Below, one piece after another: positions 7,149-15,246 of a stretch of DNA of 64,000 nt; the stretch's first letter is position 1, and each line of letters opens with the position of its first letter. Position numbers and translations under genes: made by a program. Under the pieces are notes generated by a model, which did not search any database, had not been told where the DNA came from, and saw only the letters and a list, made by a program, of their open reading frames with translations. Source of the stretch: Petrimonas sulfuriphila (GTDB lineage: Bacteria; Bacteroidota; Bacteroidia; Bacteroidales; Dysgonomonadaceae); NCBI GenBank assembly GCA_038561985.1, contig CP073276.1:744001-808000 (forward strand). The letters are read 5' to 3'.

Positions 7149-8024
7149 TTAGTTTGTTGAACCCAATAAACCCAGTACTTTTTCCAGACCGGCCGGCATT
7201 TCATCGTTGGTTGCCCTGACCTTGACGCCTAAAGAATATTCTTTTTCAACCTTAATACCTGTACTTGACGATCTTTTGTAGGAAACATCCACTTTGAATT
7301 TTACCGGCCCCCAACCGCCAGAAGCTCCGGCATTGATACCAAATTCACTGCTTACGTTTTTCGTGTAGGTAGAGTTAAGCTTAACGTTGAAGTCCACCTC
7401 GCACGATTCAATCCGGAAACTCGGTACATTGAGTAAGGCGATAAACGGTACATTTATTTCTGAATCTTGTTGAATTGTCGGAGAGGTAGTACCCGGATTT
7501 GCAGGATCATATTCAGGATTAGGAACATTTTTCTTGTACTTGAACTCCGCCATCCTAAGTTTTTTTGTACCGGATGTGTCTGTCTCAAATCCCACCTCGT
7601 TAATGAAGCTCACGGTGCTTATCGATGCGTTCGATTGCGCTTTTACGCAAGCATCCAACGGTCCACCAATAATTGTTGCGAAATCAATACTCCCTAGCTC
7701 TGCGGCAAAATCTGCACTGGCAGCATCTGAGGTAATAAAAATCTTATCGTCTTCAGCCATTTGTCCGAAGATTAATTTTAACGCATCGGATGAAGCTCTG
7801 GCGACAGAGCTCTCCCATTTCTGGTCGTATCCGGTTTTAAAATTGTCGATAATGTCTATAATTTCTTTTTTTGTAAGTCCCTGTAATTCAGAAGGATCAA
7901 TCCCGCTAATCTGTTCGTATACCGAAGGGGATAGTACATCTTCCAGCCCCGAAAGCATTTCAATCAATTCACTTTTTGTTTTTTTACTGTAGTCTTGTTC
8001 CAAGACCGATTTTAAAGTTTTCAT
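7149..8024 (-). CDS. DUF2589-like protein, first gene of the subtilase operon
   Basis: This is a 291-residue protein without signal peptide. The C-terminal two thirds carry the pattern I associate with DUF2589: GGPLDACVKAQSNASISTVSFI (about residues 120-141), then VPFIALLNVPSFRIESCEVDFNVKLNS (about 192-218), and the ending MPAGLEKVLGLL. The N-terminal 85 residues look helical (TKSELIEMLSGLEDVL, LTKKEIIDIIDNF). The central part is strand-rich and glycine-rich (GINAGASGGWGPVKFKVDVSY). The family has no established function that I know of. It opens the operon, about 110 bp downstream of the direct-repeat element, and its expression is probably set by the hybrid two-component regulator encoded just upstream. 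Confidence 0.7.
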   Translation of the reverse strand: MKTLKSVLEQDYSKKTKSELIEMLSGLEDVLSPSVYEQISGIDPSELQGLTKKEIIDIIDNFKTGYDQKWESSVARASSDALKLIFGQMAEDDKIFITSDAASADFAAELGSIDFATIIGGPLDACVKAQSNASISTVSFINEVGFETDTSGTKKLRMAEFKYKKNVPNPEYDPANPGTTSPTIQQDSEINVPFIALLNVPSFRIESCEVDFNVKLNSTYTKNVSSEFGINAGASGGWGPVKFKVDVSYKRSSSTGIKVEKEYSLGVKVRATNDEMPAGLEKVLGLLGSTN

Positions 8025-8076
8025 CGTGCATTAATTTTAATAATAAAAACAATAGAATTTATTTGCGATAAAGATT

Positions 8077-8198
8077 CAAACCGTATTATTTGCTGACTTA
8101 TCGCGGATAAAATTAATGGAGGATGGGAGAAAAAATTAGGACAATTCGAACAAAAATTTGGACATTTTGAACATTAACTTCTTGTGATTTGTACTACA
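8077..8198 (-). promoter_or_regulatory. Control region of the DUF2589/subtilase operon with direct-repeat element, copy B
   Basis: TTAGGAC (8136) and TTTGGAC (8157) are repeated at 21-bp spacing, each followed by a GAAC(A) about nine bases further on, then CATTAAC and ATTTGTA. This copies the arrangement at 4126-4188. Nearer the gene, the minus strand reads TACGGTTTG (8077-8085), an imperfect -7 box with one extra base and no clear -33 element. That is what one expects of an activator-dependent promoter. The repeat would lie about 60-110 bp upstream of that start point. Confidence 0.55.
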
Positions 8199-8263
8199 TC
8201 GACGTGACAAAAATATTAATAATCTATTTAACAGACAGTTAACCACGTAAGAAAAGTAAAAAG

Positions 8264-11137
8264 TTATTGAGGCAGGTTTCGGTAAGCCGTTGGGGTAACT
8301 CCGGTAATTTTTTTGAATATCCGGGAGAAATAAGCCACATCAAGGAAACCACATGCTTCTGCCACTTCACCAATGTTCTTGTCGCGCTTAATCAGTAACT
8401 TTTTGGAGTAATCAATTTTCACATGTAGAATATAAGCGGAAGAGGAAAATCCCGAGATAGCGTTCACTTTTCGGTTAAGCTGCGAAGGACTAATATTCAA
8501 TGAGTCAGCTATTTGTTGTGGACCCAGATTGGGATTGGATATTTTTTTGAAAATTAAATTAGTAACATTATGAAGAAAAATCATATTGGCATCCATAGGT
8601 TCTTTTGAACCTTCCTCCAATACTGCCTTCATATACTTTACTTTCATGACCTTAATAAATTCCAGCAGGTTTGAAATTCTGATCAAGAGCTCCTCGGGCT
8701 GAAAAGGTTTTCTGATATACACATCTGCACCGCACTTAAGTCCGGTCAGCATATCTTCGGAAGTAGTCTTTGCCGTGATCACAATAACCGGAATATGATT
8801 TAAAATTGTTGAAGATTTCACTTCTTTACATAAGGTCAATCCATCTTTACGAGGCATCATCGCATCAGTTATGATGATATCGGGTATCAGCCTGAGGGCT
8901 TTTTCCATACCGTCTACACCGTCAACGGCTGCAATGACGTTATACTCGTCTTTTAAAAGTGATTGAACATAAAAGAGGACATCCGGGTTGTCTTCTACCA
9001 GTAAAATGGAGGGTTTGCCATCCACGTGAGGCACCTCTTCCTCAAATACTGATTGGCATGCTTTTGATTCATCTTTCCAATCTACAGAAAAATTCGTGTT
9101 ATAAGGTGAATCACTGCCGGGTTCCCATTTCTCGATATTCACTTTCTCGTTTGTTCTTAACGGAAGTGTAACGGTAAACTCCGAGCCTTTGTTAAGCTGG
9201 CTCTTCACCTCTATGGTTCCATTCATATGCTCTACCAGCTGTTTGGTAAAAGCCAGTCCAATCCCACTGCTCTGCTTATCTCCCGAATTAGGCACCTGAT
9301 AAAAAAGATCGAATATTCTTTCGAAATCATCTTCGCTTATACCCACACCATTATCAGTCACTTTTAATTTCACATCCTTCTCATCGGCCGTAATTAAAAC
9401 ACTAACCAATCCGTGATTTGAGGTATATTTAATAGCATTGGAAAGTAAATTCTGAAAAATGTCGGTTATATAGTTAGGCACAAAATCCATCTCAATAAGT
9501 GGACTTTGGGGATAGAAAGAGATAAATATGTTCTTGTCGTTCGCAAATAAACGATACCGGTCAATCAATATCCCTATAAAAGTTACAATGTTACCGTTTT
9601 TCCATACCGGTTTATCCAGTCCGGAACTTATTTTAGTTATATCGAGCAGCTGATTTACCAGACGCAGCATCTGTTCACCTTGTTTCTCGATAGCAGAAAG
9701 GTAATACTTTTCTTCTTCAAGCGGGACTTTTTTGTTTTGCAGCTGCCTGCTGTGTCCAAGGATTATCGTTAATGGCGTCCGGAATTCATGGGTGATATTG
9801 GTGAAGAAATTCGACTTAACCCTATCTATTTCACGCAACGTTTTATTTTTCTTGGTACGTTGTAAAAAAGCGTACCACAATGTCACAGACAAGGATATCA
9901 ATAACAATAACGCTGCAGCAGATGCCGTAAGTATAATTCTGGTCTCACGCACTTGCATCTCCTTTTCCCTGTTCAACTGATCAATAAACTTCAAGTTTTT
10001 TTCGCGTTCATAATTGATGCGTATATCCGTTACCTGATTATTCTTCTGTATGCTAAGGATACTGTCCTGGTACATTACGCTTAACTTATTGTTTTCTAGC
10101 GCATCTCTGTATTTTCCGATCCGACTATAGTACATCTCGTACAAAGCATAGACTTCCGACAAATGTTCGGGAGATCTGATCTCCTCTGCAGTCTCTTTAG
10201 CTTTCTCGAGATACCTGAGTGCTTCATCAAAATTGTCCAACTTAAGATTGATCCTGGAAACGGCCAGGCAAGAGACAAGCCAATGCCACTTATCGTCCAT
10301 TCCGTCCATTACAGCATAAGCTTTCCGATACTCATCTTCTGCTTTTTGATATTCATTTTGATCTTCAAAAATTTCGCCAAAATGCGTATGACAAAGCCCG
10401 ATCCCCAATTTTGATCCAATCAATTGGTTTTTAATCATAGAAAGATCGTAATAATAGAACGCCGAATCATACTGCTTCCTCATTTGGTAAATAGCTCCTA
10501 AATTGGCATAGTTTATAGCCTGACCGAGATTACTTCCGATGGTGACTTCTCCCTTGAGTGCTTCCCTGAATTTATTTTCGGCTTCGTTAAAATCGTTTAT
10601 TGAAAGCGCGATGTTACCAATACCATTCAGGGCCATAACCCTGTTTTTCTGGTTCGCCTTATCGTTGACATCTTGAAAGCTCTCTGTAATCTGAAGGGCC
10701 TGATAGTGGTAGTCAGACGCTTCGGGAAGGACGCCGATCCTTCTCAGGTTGGTTCCAATATTGTTGTAAGCTTGTGCAATATAAATTGTATCCTTCAAGA
10801 GGAGGGCAGCATTTAACGATTGCTGATGATAGTCGATCGCATTGGAAAAGTCGGATTGTGCCCGATACCTGTTACCAAGCTCACAACTAGTGATATAAAT
10901 ACCGGCGTAGTTTTTGGATGCCGTAAAACTGTTCAGCAGGAGTAATACTGAGTCGGCAGGAAAGTTGCGTGAATATACTTTTTTCTCCAGACTGTCTTTA
11001 AATGCAGTGCTCTCAATTGTGGTGTTTCCCGTTCTTGTACACGAAACAACTGTCAAAAATAAAAAAACCACCGCCCTAACAGTTAGCTGAGTTAACTGCT
11101 GGCGGGAAACATGAACGTATTTTACCAATAAATTCAT
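8264..11137 (-). CDS. Hybrid two-component system regulator (TPR sensor, kinase, receiver, AraC domain)
   Basis: One polypeptide carries a whole signalling chain. From ATG 11137 (957 residues) there is a hydrophobic leader ending in a lipobox-like VVSC (Cys33), TPR-like repeats to about residue 360 and a membrane span at about 403-425. Next come a His kinase domain with phospho-acceptor His450 (THEFRTP) and ATPase boxes NAIKYTS, DNGVGIS and GIGLAFT. A receiver with Asp758 (ITDAMMP) and a C-terminal AraC HTH (about 850-957) follow. The TPR part should lie in the periplasm. It ends about 240 bp before the DUF2589/subtilase operon with the direct repeat between them, so it is the likely regulator of that operon. 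I prefer the second ATG because a promoter box at 11185-11192 would place the transcript start at or beyond the first one (11179). Confidence 0.93.
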   Translation of the reverse strand: MNLLVKYVHVSRQQLTQLTVRAVVFLFLTVVSCTRTGNTTIESTAFKDSLEKKVYSRNFPADSVLLLLNSFTASKNYAGIYITSCELGNRYRAQSDFSNAIDYHQQSLNAALLLKDTIYIAQAYNNIGTNLRRIGVLPEASDYHYQALQITESFQDVNDKANQKNRVMALNGIGNIALSINDFNEAENKFREALKGEVTIGSNLGQAINYANLGAIYQMRKQYDSAFYYYDLSMIKNQLIGSKLGIGLCHTHFGEIFEDQNEYQKAEDEYRKAYAVMDGMDDKWHWLVSCLAVSRINLKLDNFDEALRYLEKAKETAEEIRSPEHLSEVYALYEMYYSRIGKYRDALENNKLSVMYQDSILSIQKNNQVTDIRINYEREKNLKFIDQLNREKEMQVRETRIILTASAAALLLLISLSVTLWYAFLQRTKKNKTLREIDRVKSNFFTNITHEFRTPLTIILGHSRQLQNKKVPLEEEKYYLSAIEKQGEQMLRLVNQLLDITKISSGLDKPVWKNGNIVTFIGILIDRYRLFANDKNIFISFYPQSPLIEMDFVPNYITDIFQNLLSNAIKYTSNHGLVSVLITADEKDVKLKVTDNGVGISEDDFERIFDLFYQVPNSGDKQSSGIGLAFTKQLVEHMNGTIEVKSQLNKGSEFTVTLPLRTNEKVNIEKWEPGSDSPYNTNFSVDWKDESKACQSVFEEEVPHVDGKPSILLVEDNPDVLFYVQSLLKDEYNVIAAVDGVDGMEKALRLIPDIIITDAMMPRKDGLTLCKEVKSSTILNHIPVIVITAKTTSEDMLTGLKCGADVYIRKPFQPEELLIRISNLLEFIKVMKVKYMKAVLEEGSKEPMDANMIFLHNVTNLIFKKISNPNLGPQQIADSLNISPSQLNRKVNAISGFSSSAYILHVKIDYSKKLLIKRDKNIGEVAEACGFLDVAYFSRIFKKITGVTPTAYRNLPQ

Positions 11138-11184
11138 TATTTTCCGTGTCTCTTGGCGGTAAACAACAGATATCCGCATCGTTG

Positions 11185-11217
11185 CAAATGTAATAAAAAA
11201 AAGCTGATAAATACAAA
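11185..11217 (-). promoter_or_regulatory. Promoter of the hybrid regulator gene, overlapping the rplI terminator
   Basis: On the minus strand TACATTTG (11185-11192) matches TAnnTTTG. TTTG at 11214-11217 lies 21 nt further upstream, a suitable -33 element. The -33 box falls in the loop of the rplI terminator hairpin. The predicted start near 11178 supports ATG 11137 as the translation start. Confidence 0.6.
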
Positions 11218-11231
11218 TTTTATCAGCTTTT
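11199..11231 (-). terminator. Terminator of rpsF-rpsR-rplI
   Basis: A perfect 13-bp stem is formed by AAAAGCTGATAAA (11199-11211) and TTTATCAGCTTTT (11219-11231) with a 7-nt loop. The T/A runs at both ends would let it work in either direction. It lies just after the rplI stop codon. Confidence 0.88.
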
Positions 11232-11253
11232 AAAAAATATTATTCCTTGTATA

Positions 11254-11697
11254 TTATTCTGCCACTACTTCAAATGGAATTTCCACAGACACTTCTTTGT
11301 GCAACTTGGCGACAGCCACGTAGTTCCCTACTTCTTTTACAGAATCTTTTATAACAATGGTTTTTCTTTCCACATCAAAACCCTTTTCCTTTAAGGCATC
11401 GGCAATCTGAATGTTGGTAACCGACCCAAAGATCGTTCCGGTGGAACTGGTTTTTGCACCGATGGTAAGGGATACTCCTTCCATTTTTTCGGCCAGAGCC
11501 AAGGCGGTTGCTTTAATTTGTTCCAACTTATGAGCTCGTTGTTTCAGGTTTTCAGCCAACACTTTTTTCGATGATTCGGTAGCAATAATAGCTTTTCCCT
11601 GTGGGATAAGATAGTTGCGGGCATATCCTTTCTTTACGTTTACTATATCGTCTTTGTAGCCTAAATTAACTACATCTTCCTTTAAAATTACTTCCAT
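11254..11697 (-). CDS. rplI: 50S ribosomal protein L9
   Basis: The 147-residue primary 23S rRNA-binding protein L9. The N-terminal domain has the hallmark stretches [30 protein letters not shown] (residues 1-30) with the conserved [10 protein letters not shown] long connecting helix follows ([29 protein letters not shown]), then the C-terminal domain with [13 protein letters not shown]. It is the last of the rpsF-rpsR-rplI operon, the standard order in bacteria, and is followed by a strong terminator. Confidence 0.98.
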   Translation of the reverse strand: MEVILKEDVVNLGYKDDIVNVKKGYARNYLIPQGKAIIATESSKKVLAENLKQRAHKLEQIKATALALAEKMEGVSLTIGAKTSSTGTIFGSVTNIQIADALKEKGFDVERKTIVIKDSVKEVGNYVAVAKLHKEVSVEIPFEVVAE

Positions 11698-11715
11698 AAC
11701 TTTTCCTCCTTCTTT

Positions 11716-11982
11716 TTATTTCATTAAATCGGTTACGTACGGAAGCAATGCTATGTGACGTGCTCTCTTAACTGCTTGCGCGATACGACGTTGAAATTTA
11801 AGCGATGTACCTGTTATTCTGCGTGGAAGAATTTTCCCCTGCTCATTCAGGAACTTTTTCAAAAATTCGGGATCCTTGTAATCGATGTACTTGATTCCAT
11901 TCTTTTTGAAACGACAATACTTTTTCTTCTTAACATCCACCGATACGGGAGTCAAATATCTGATTTCTGATTGTTTAGCCAT
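11716..11982 (-). CDS. rpsR: 30S ribosomal protein S18
   Basis: S18 has 88 residues and pairs with S6 on the 30S platform. The conserved [15 protein letters not shown] region and the [29 protein letters not shown] core are present. The retained Cys in the KKKYCRFKK segment is the zinc-free single-cysteine form. It lies four nt after the end of rpsF and 18 nt before rplI, with a strong purine-rich site before its start. Confidence 0.98.
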   Translation of the reverse strand: MAKQSEIRYLTPVSVDVKKKKYCRFKKNGIKYIDYKDPEFLKKFLNEQGKILPRRITGTSLKFQRRIAQAVKRARHIALLPYVTDLMK

Positions 11983-11985
11983 CTT

Positions 11986-12390
11986 TTAATCCTCCTTTTC
12001 CTCTAATTCAACTTTTTTTTCCACCTTAGCGGTATCCTGAGTACGTGCTTCCTGCTTCTTACCGCCTTTGTTGTTTCGTCTTTTCTCGGCGTATTCAAAT
12101 GCAAAATGATCCTGCTTGATGGTTAAGAAACGAATTACACGCTCATCGCGACGGAAGTTTACTTCTAATCTGGCAACCACTGACGGGTCAGCTTTGAATT
12201 CCAGAAACGTATAAAAGCCGGTTGTTTTTTTATCGATGGGGTAAGCCAGCTTACGTAATCCCCAGTTTTCTTCGTTTACAATTTCAGCCCCTTGGTCCGT
12301 GAGGAGGTTCTTGAATTTTTCAACCGCTTCCTTCATCTGTACATCAGACAAAACGGGAGTCAAAATGAAAACGGTTTCGTAATTGTTCAT
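11986..12390 (-). CDS. rpsF: 30S ribosomal protein S6
   Basis: S6 has 134 residues and begins [18 protein letters not shown], followed by the ferredoxin-like core with [22 protein letters not shown] and [13 protein letters not shown]. The C-terminal 35 residues are a charged, lysine/glutamate-rich tail ([13 protein letters not shown] and on), longer than in most enterobacteria and common in Bacteroidota. It is first in the operon. A perfect hairpin sits between its promoter and its start codon and may take part in autoregulation by the S6:S18 complex. Confidence 0.98.
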   Translation of the reverse strand: MNNYETVFILTPVLSDVQMKEAVEKFKNLLTDQGAEIVNEENWGLRKLAYPIDKKTTGFYTFLEFKADPSVVARLEVNFRRDERVIRFLTIKQDHFAFEYAEKRRNNKGGKKQEARTQDTAKVEKKVELEEKED

Positions 12391-12421
12391 ACTAAAATGA
12401 ATTAATTATTAATGATTTAAA

Positions 12422-12440
12422 CCGAAAAATTATTTTTCGG
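12422..12440 (-). promoter_or_regulatory. Perfect hairpin in the rpsF leader
   Basis: CCGAAAAA (12422-12429) and TTTTTCGG (12433-12440) form an eight-bp stem with a three-nt loop in the transcribed leader, between the promoter (12445-12475) and the rpsF ATG (12390). S6:S18 complexes of other bacteria bind a CCG-containing hairpin in their own leader. The CCG here sits at the base of the stem rather than in a bulge, so the match is only suggestive. Confidence 0.5.
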
Positions 12441-12444
12441 ACGG

Positions 12445-12475
12445 CAAAGATACAATAAAATACGCTAAAAACAAA
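12445..12475 (-). promoter_or_regulatory. Promoter of rpsF-rpsR-rplI
   Basis: On the minus strand TTTG (12472-12475), 19 nt, then TATCTTTG (12445-12452). This is a textbook Bacteroidota housekeeping promoter with consensus boxes and spacing. Confidence 0.85.
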
Positions 12476-12609
12476 GCTCTAAGGCTAATAAAAAAGATAA
12501 AAGACTGAAATTCGCACACTATTCGGATAAAGAAAACAGAGACAGTGACCGTCGTTTAACCGGACAAAACAACTTCTGGAATAATACATTCACGAAAAAA
12601 GGCTACTTT

Positions 12610-13509
12610 CTAGACAACACTTTCCCAAATCCGATAGCGAAGTTCAAATCCTTTAGGAATAAAAATAATCATGGGATCTGTTGTATACGGTACCCTTCTT
12701 GTTTCCCCGTAGATAAATTTCCCGGTCAGTTCCCTGTCTGGGCAACCCATCCGCGTAGACGCAATTTCACCGTCCGAATCAAAAATCATAAACATGTGGG
12801 GAGAAAAATTCATGTCTCCGGCATCTCCGAAAGTTACGTCGATAAGACGATGCCTATTGCAATCCACTTTTTTCGTGATACCTACAACAAGTTCTATTTT
12901 TGAATTTTCAGAGCCTGCTGGCAATTGTAATATATAACCGTCGTATTTGTCTTTAGTCAGGTCGAAAGGACGTTTTTCAAAGAGCTTATTTTCGGGATCG
13001 TGCTCAACCTGAATCATTTCGGCAACTTTCCACACGGTATGCTTCAATTCAATATCTTTTGGGAGATAAACAACCGTGGGTCTTAAACTGTTATAATCGA
13101 CCAAAACCGGCATCCCACGAGCAAACTCGGTGTGCAGGCTGTCTGTTGCACATCCCAGCAACGTCTGCACCACTTCCCCTTCCGACCGGTAAATGTAGCG
13201 TAACACATCTTCATCGGCAAAAGAATCTTCTACAAACTCACCCTGTAAGCTATAATCGTTGCATTCATCCATTTGCATCGTCTTGCCCGGGATTATCTCA
13301 ACGATAAATTGAGATTCATCAGGCTTCCCGGGCACGGAAATGACATATTTTTGATAACCTTGTGGATGAGGATATTTTTTCAGGATTCCAGTCATCTCTA
13401 TTGAATCCAACCGATAAGGATTGTCAGATGATGTCGATTTCCCTTGCGAACAGTTTGTAAGTAAAACCAAAAGTGTAGGTAAGAAAAGAAGGGAATAAAA
13501 CTTTTTCAT
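12610..13509 (-). CDS. Lipoprotein with two tandem ecotin domains (serine protease inhibitor)
   Basis: The 299-residue protein begins with a lipoprotein-like leader (MKKFYSLLFLPTLLVLLTNC). Two ecotin domains follow, at about residues 43-162 and 176-298. Domain 1 shows YPHPQGYQKYVI, Cys83 and Cys120 in the positions of the ecotin disulfide, and VVYLPKDIELKHTVWKV at its end. Domain 2 shows VDCNRHRL (Cys217), STRMGCP (Cys256) and IIFIPKGFELRYRIWE. In E. coli ecotin the reactive P1 residue is Met84, three before the second Cys. Here the equivalents are Leu117 and Arg253, so the two heads should prefer different proteases. It probably stands on the outer or inner membrane facing the periplasm or exterior and protects against trypsin- or elastase-like enzymes. 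The frame also permits a start three codons earlier. Confidence 0.88.
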   Translation of the reverse strand: MKKFYSLLFLPTLLVLLTNCSQGKSTSSDNPYRLDSIEMTGILKKYPHPQGYQKYVISVPGKPDESQFIVEIIPGKTMQMDECNDYSLQGEFVEDSFADEDVLRYIYRSEGEVVQTLLGCATDSLHTEFARGMPVLVDYNSLRPTVVYLPKDIELKHTVWKVAEMIQVEHDPENKLFEKRPFDLTKDKYDGYILQLPAGSENSKIELVVGITKKVDCNRHRLIDVTFGDAGDMNFSPHMFMIFDSDGEIASTRMGCPDRELTGKFIYGETRRVPYTTDPMIIFIPKGFELRYRIWESVV

Positions 13510-13587
13510 AATAGCCATTTTAGGGTTTTGTTATCTGTTAAACGTTTCCTTATTCAAATAGTTCTATGCCTATTGCGTAAAAAGTCG

Positions 13588-13595
13588 TATTTTTG
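13588..13595 (+). promoter_or_regulatory. Putative -7 box for the U32 gene
   Basis: TATTTTTG followed by TATC matches the TAnnTTTG box, 20 nt before the ATG at 13616. No convincing -33 TTTG lies at the right distance. Confidence 0.45.
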
Positions 13596-13615
13596 TATCT
13601 CAAAAAATCACAGAG

Positions 13616-14884
13616 ATGAAAAAAATTCACGATTACGAAATCATGTCACCGGCAGGTTCCTACGAATCACTGACAGCTGCCATTCAGGGAGGTGCTGATT
13701 CTATCTATTTTGGTATCGAGGGGCTGAACATGCGTGCCAAGTCGTCCAACAATTTCACCGTGGAAGACCTGCACAAAATTGCGGAGATCTGCAGGGAAAA
13801 TAAAATAAAAAGTTACCTGACCGTCAATACTATCATTTACGACAACGACATGGAGCTGATGCGAAAAGTGGTGAATGCAGCCAGGGAAGCCAATTTATCA
13901 GCAATCATCGCAGCAGACGTGGCGGTGTTGATGTATGCCCGAAGCATTGGAGTGGAAGTACACTTGTCCACCCAACTGAATATCACCAACACCGAATCGT
14001 TACGGTTTTACGCCCAGTTTGCCGATGTGGTGGTGTTGGCTCGCGAACTCAACCTCGATCAGGTAGCTTCCATTCACAAAGACATCGTCGAACAGCAGAT
14101 AAAGGGCCCGTCGGGTGAACTGATACGCATAGAAATGTTCGCGCACGGTGCTTTATGTATGGCTGTTTCAGGCAAATGCTATCTAAGCTTACACGAAAAA
14201 AATCTGTCGGCAAACCGGGGAGCATGCAACCAGATTTGCCGCCGCGGATATATCGTAAAGGACAAGGACAGCGAAATTGAGCTGGAAATTGACAACGAGT
14301 ACATCATGTCTCCCAAAGATTTAAAAACCATTCATTTTATGAACAAGATGATGGATGCGGGTGTCCGGGTCTTTAAGATTGAAGGCCGTGCCCGCGGCCC
14401 GGAATACGTCCGGACAGTAACCTCGTGCTACAAAGAAGCGGCCCAGGCCTACTGCAACGATACGTTCTCGCAGGAAAAAATCGATACATGGAACGAAAAG
14501 CTGGCCACCGTCTTTAATCGCGGATTCTGGGACGGGTATTACCTCGGCCAACGGTTGGGTGAATGGACGCACCGGTACGGTTCAGGGGCAACAAAAAGAA
14601 AAGTTTATGTGGGCAAAGCCATTAAGCATTTTGGGAACATCGGCGTTACGGAATTTTTGGTAGAAGCCCAACCGGTTAAGGAAGGCGATGAGTTATTGAT
14701 CACCGGGCCGACCACCGGCGCGGTTTTTGTGACGGCAGAAGATATCCGAGTCCATTTGAGGCAAGTTTCCGAAGCAGTTAAAGGCGATCACTTCTCGATA
14801 AAAACGCCCGAGAAAATCCGCCCAAACGACCAGCTTTACAAAATGGTAAAGGCTGAACGCCGCGGGACAGCTCACGAACGTTAA
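13616..14884 (+). CDS. U32-family protein (peptidase U32 / RNA hydroxylase type)
   Basis: The 422-residue protein carries the U32 core. MSPAGSYESLTAAIQGGADSIYFG near the N-terminus is followed by GVEVHLSTQLNI, then the signature FAHGALCMAVSGKCYLS with its Cys pair and further cysteines in ANRGACNQICRR. These four cysteines form the Fe-S site of the members that hydroxylate RNA (RlhA on 23S rRNA, TrhP on tRNA). Others were named collagenases on older evidence. Its length fits the short TrhP-like class rather than the 650-residue RlhA class. It stands alone between the ecotin gene (divergent) and the convergent DCC gene. The exact RNA substrate cannot be told from sequence. Confidence 0.85.
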   Translation: MKKIHDYEIMSPAGSYESLTAAIQGGADSIYFGIEGLNMRAKSSNNFTVEDLHKIAEICRENKIKSYLTVNTIIYDNDMELMRKVVNAAREANLSAIIAADVAVLMYARSIGVEVHLSTQLNITNTESLRFYAQFADVVVLARELNLDQVASIHKDIVEQQIKGPSGELIRIEMFAHGALCMAVSGKCYLSLHEKNLSANRGACNQICRRGYIVKDKDSEIELEIDNEYIMSPKDLKTIHFMNKMMDAGVRVFKIEGRARGPEYVRTVTSCYKEAAQAYCNDTFSQEKIDTWNEKLATVFNRGFWDGYYLGQRLGEWTHRYGSGATKRKVYVGKAIKHFGNIGVTEFLVEAQPVKEGDELLITGPTTGAVFVTAEDIRVHLRQVSEAVKGDHFSIKTPEKIRPNDQLYKMVKAERRGTAHER

Positions 14885-15246
14885 ATCCTCTCGCAGTCTT
14901 TTTGCCGGCAGTGCAACGGAACTATATGCCTGTTTACAGCCAATTGTTTATACAAACAAGAGCCCAACCGGGTGATTTTCAATACCCAGAAAGCCGGAAC
15001 AAGCAACCAGAACAGCGGAAGCCGGAGAATAGTCCGATACAGCGAATCGTATCCGTACTTCCATATCCCTTTGTGAACAGATGCCAATTGCTCTTCCGCC
15101 AAAGTCAGATTCAACCCGGGTGCAATTTTCGTATGCTCTTCATTACGTAACTCTCTGCATGAGATAAGATTAAACCAATCTAACTGACGGATCAGGTTCA
15201 TGAACCGGGTGCAGTTTTTGCACCAATTATCGTAGTAAACAGTCAT
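14881..15246 (-). CDS. DCC-family thiol-disulfide oxidoreductase-like protein (DUF393)
   Basis: A 121-residue protein beginning MTVYYDNWCKNCTRFMNL, which is the DUF393 signature: an N-terminal strand, YD, then a Cys-x-x-Cys pair (Cys9 and Cys12) like a thioredoxin active site. A hydrophobic stretch LPLFWLLVPAFWVLKI near residue 80 may associate with the membrane. The start overlaps the stop codon of the upstream methyltransferase gene by four bases (ATGA), so the two are translationally coupled. Its 3' end overlaps the convergent U32 gene by four bases. Physiological substrate unknown. Confidence 0.8.
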   Translation of the reverse strand: MTVYYDNWCKNCTRFMNLIRQLDWFNLISCRELRNEEHTKIAPGLNLTLAEEQLASVHKGIWKYGYDSLYRTILRLPLFWLLVPAFWVLKITRLGSCLYKQLAVNRHIVPLHCRQKDCERI

